Shown here: positions 21,726-22,716 of the stretch, in pieces
Layout of the letters: every line of letters begins with the position of its first letter
Numbering within the stretch: the stretch's first letter is position 1
NCBI GenBank assembly: GCA_046541515.1
Contig: JBKHDD010000068.1
Location: 1-22,716, forward strand
Length of the DNA stretch: 22,716 bases
Reading direction: 5' to 3'
Origin: CAYFVR01 sp046541515
GTDB taxonomy: Bacteria > Desulfobacterota > Desulfobacteria > Desulfobacterales > Desulfococcaceae
Made by a program: the position numbers and the translations under genes
Notes under the pieces: generated by a model
The model's input: only the letters and a program-made list of their open reading frames with translations
Database searches by the model: none
Told to the model about the DNA's origin: nothing

Positions 21726-21754
21726 TTGCAAGTTCTCCAGGCTCCGTCTAAAAA
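21726..21754 (+). promoter_or_regulatory. Possible promoter for gmd
   Basis: TTGCAA (21726-21731) and TAAAAA (21749-21754) are 17 bases apart and about 70 bases before the gmd start codon, in the 129-base gap after the dynamin-like gene. Confidence 0.35.
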
Positions 21755-21825
21755 TGCCGGGATGGAATGAAAAAAGCGGCACGGGGTTTTGGGAATATCG
21801 GATTTACCCAGAAATTGGAAACTTC

Positions 21826-22716
21826 ATGAAACGCGCACTCATCACCGGAATCACCGGGCAGGACGGGGCCTATTTGGCCGAACTGCTCCTCAAGGAAGGA
21901 TACGAGGTCCACGGCCTCAAGCGGCGGGCCTCCTCGTTCAACAGCGCCCGAATCGACCATCTCTACCAGGACCCCCACGAGCCGGTGGTTCGTTTCGCCC
22001 TGCACTACGGCGATCTGACCGACTCCACCAATCTGATTCGGATCATCCAGGAAGTTCAGCCGGACGAAATTTACAACCTGGCGGCCCAGAGCCACGTGAA
22101 GGTTTCCTTCGAGGCGCCGGAGTACACCGCCAACTCCGACGCTTTGGGCACGTTGCGGCTGTTGGAGGCGATCCGGATCCTCGGCCTTGAGGGGAAGACC
22201 AAATTTTACCAGGCATCCACCAGCGAGATGTACGGCAAGGTGCTGGAAACGCCCCAGAAGGAGACTACGCCGTTTTATCCTCGAAGTCCCTACGGGGCGG
22301 CCAAGGTCTACGGCTACTGGATCACGGTCAACTACCGGGAGGCCTACGGGATTTTCGCCTCCAACGGCATCCTCTTTAACCACGAGTCGCCCATCCGGGG
22401 CGAAACCTTCGTCACGCGAAAGATCACCCGGGCCGTGGCGCGGATTCATCTGGGGCTTCAGGACAAGCTGTTTCTGGGAAACCTGGACGCCAAGCGGGAC
22501 TGGGGACACGCCCGGGATTACGTGCGGGCCATGTGGCTGATGTTGCAGCACGAGGCGCCGGACGATTTCGTGGTGGCCACGGGAGAGGCCCACTCGGTGC
22601 GGGAATTCGTGGAAAAGGCGTTTGGCGAGCTGGACGTCCGCATCGAATGGGAAGGTTCCGCCCTGGAGGAGGTCGGCCGGGACGCCGCTTCCGGCGAAGT
22701 CCGGGTCCAGATCGAT
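21826..22716 (+). CDS. gmd: GDP-mannose 4,6-dehydratase, 3' end beyond the window
   Basis: This short-chain dehydrogenase turns GDP-mannose into GDP-4-keto-6-deoxymannose, the first step to GDP-fucose, rhamnose or perosamine for surface polysaccharide. The NADP-binding start is ALITGITGQDGAYLAELLL and is followed by KRRASSFNSARIDHLY. The catalytic set includes the Thr/Ser-Glu pair in ASTSEMYG and the YxxxK of SPYGAAKVYGYW. NHESPIRGETFVTRKITRA and DAKRDWGHARDYVRAMW are typical of the family. The 297 codons present have no stop; the family length is about 340-375, so some 50-80 residues are missing. The ATG at 21826 begins directly on the Rossmann strand; its ribosome site is weak. Confidence 0.93.
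   Translation, partial: MKRALITGITGQDGAYLAELLLKEGYEVHGLKRRASSFNSARIDHLYQDPHEPVVRFALHYGDLTDSTNLIRIIQEVQPDEIYNLAAQSHVKVSFEAPEYTANSDALGTLRLLEAIRILGLEGKTKFYQASTSEMYGKVLETPQKETTPFYPRSPYGAAKVYGYWITVNYREAYGIFASNGILFNHESPIRGETFVTRKITRAVARIHLGLQDKLFLGNLDAKRDWGHARDYVRAMWLMLQHEAPDDFVVATGEAHSVREFVEKAFGELDVRIEWEGSALEEVGRDAASGEVRVQID

Overview
The window is GC-rich bacterial chromosome with tightly packed genes. The gene set suggests an anaerobic deltaproteobacterium (Desulfobacterota, possibly a sulfate reducer). It includes an ADP-forming acyl-CoA synthetase, an FmdB-type zinc ribbon, a fused sensor/MFS transporter, an arsenic operon and what appears to be selenocysteine coding. The taxonomic placement is inference from gene content; there is no rRNA or marker gene here.

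Layout. At 1-1705 (minus) an intact AEC-family transporter sits behind a badly decayed CheR-type methyltransferase. Their ATGA overlap shows they were once one operon. At 2141-6823 (plus) come a double-sensor/MFS fusion, a divergent D-Ala-D-Ala ligase-like ATP-grasp enzyme and an orphan ABC substrate-binding protein, closed by a strong terminator. At 6907-10664 (plus) an ADP-forming acyl-CoA synthetase is translationally coupled to a SidJ-like pseudokinase. A perfect 21-bp hairpin separates this from a minus-strand FmdB-type zinc ribbon. At 11600-12223 lies a type II toxin-antitoxin pair whose toxin frame is broken exactly at a U-UUU-UUC slippery heptamer. A cupin follows. At 12880-14905 lies a decayed pair: a UDG-linked DNA-repair radical SAM protein and its DUF4130 partner. 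The next 566 bases have no recognisable gene but hold two copies of a 19-bp palindrome-containing repeat.

At 15472-18693 (minus) is an arsenic operon: arsR, arsC, a single-cysteine FAD/NAD(P) disulfide reductase, and arsM, the last three linked by ATGA overlaps. A consensus-like promoter has its -10 box inside an 8+8 inverted repeat, which is a good ArsR operator. At 18720-22716 (plus) are a YqgE/AlgH protein, a large dynamin-like GTPase and the start of GDP-mannose 4,6-dehydratase, cut by the window edge.

The main discovery is in arsM. Its frame appears to end at a UGA after 200 codons, but the same frame continues for 62 codons of clear ArsM C-terminus. The UGA sits at the third conserved, arsenic-binding cysteine. 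A perfect 8-bp hairpin with a G-first tetraloop begins 13 nt after the UGA, at the spacing expected of a bacterial SECIS. This reads as a selenocysteine-containing arsenite methyltransferase. In the proposed pathway ArsC reduces arsenate, ArsM methylates arsenite using Cys63, Cys151 and Sec201, the FAD reductase may recycle thiol or selenol groups, and ArsR controls the set.

Several genes (cheR-like, radical SAM/DUF4130, toxin) carry frameshifts, nonsense codons or short duplications. This means either real gene decay or local sequence errors; the multiple lesion types in cheR and the radical SAM gene favour decay there.
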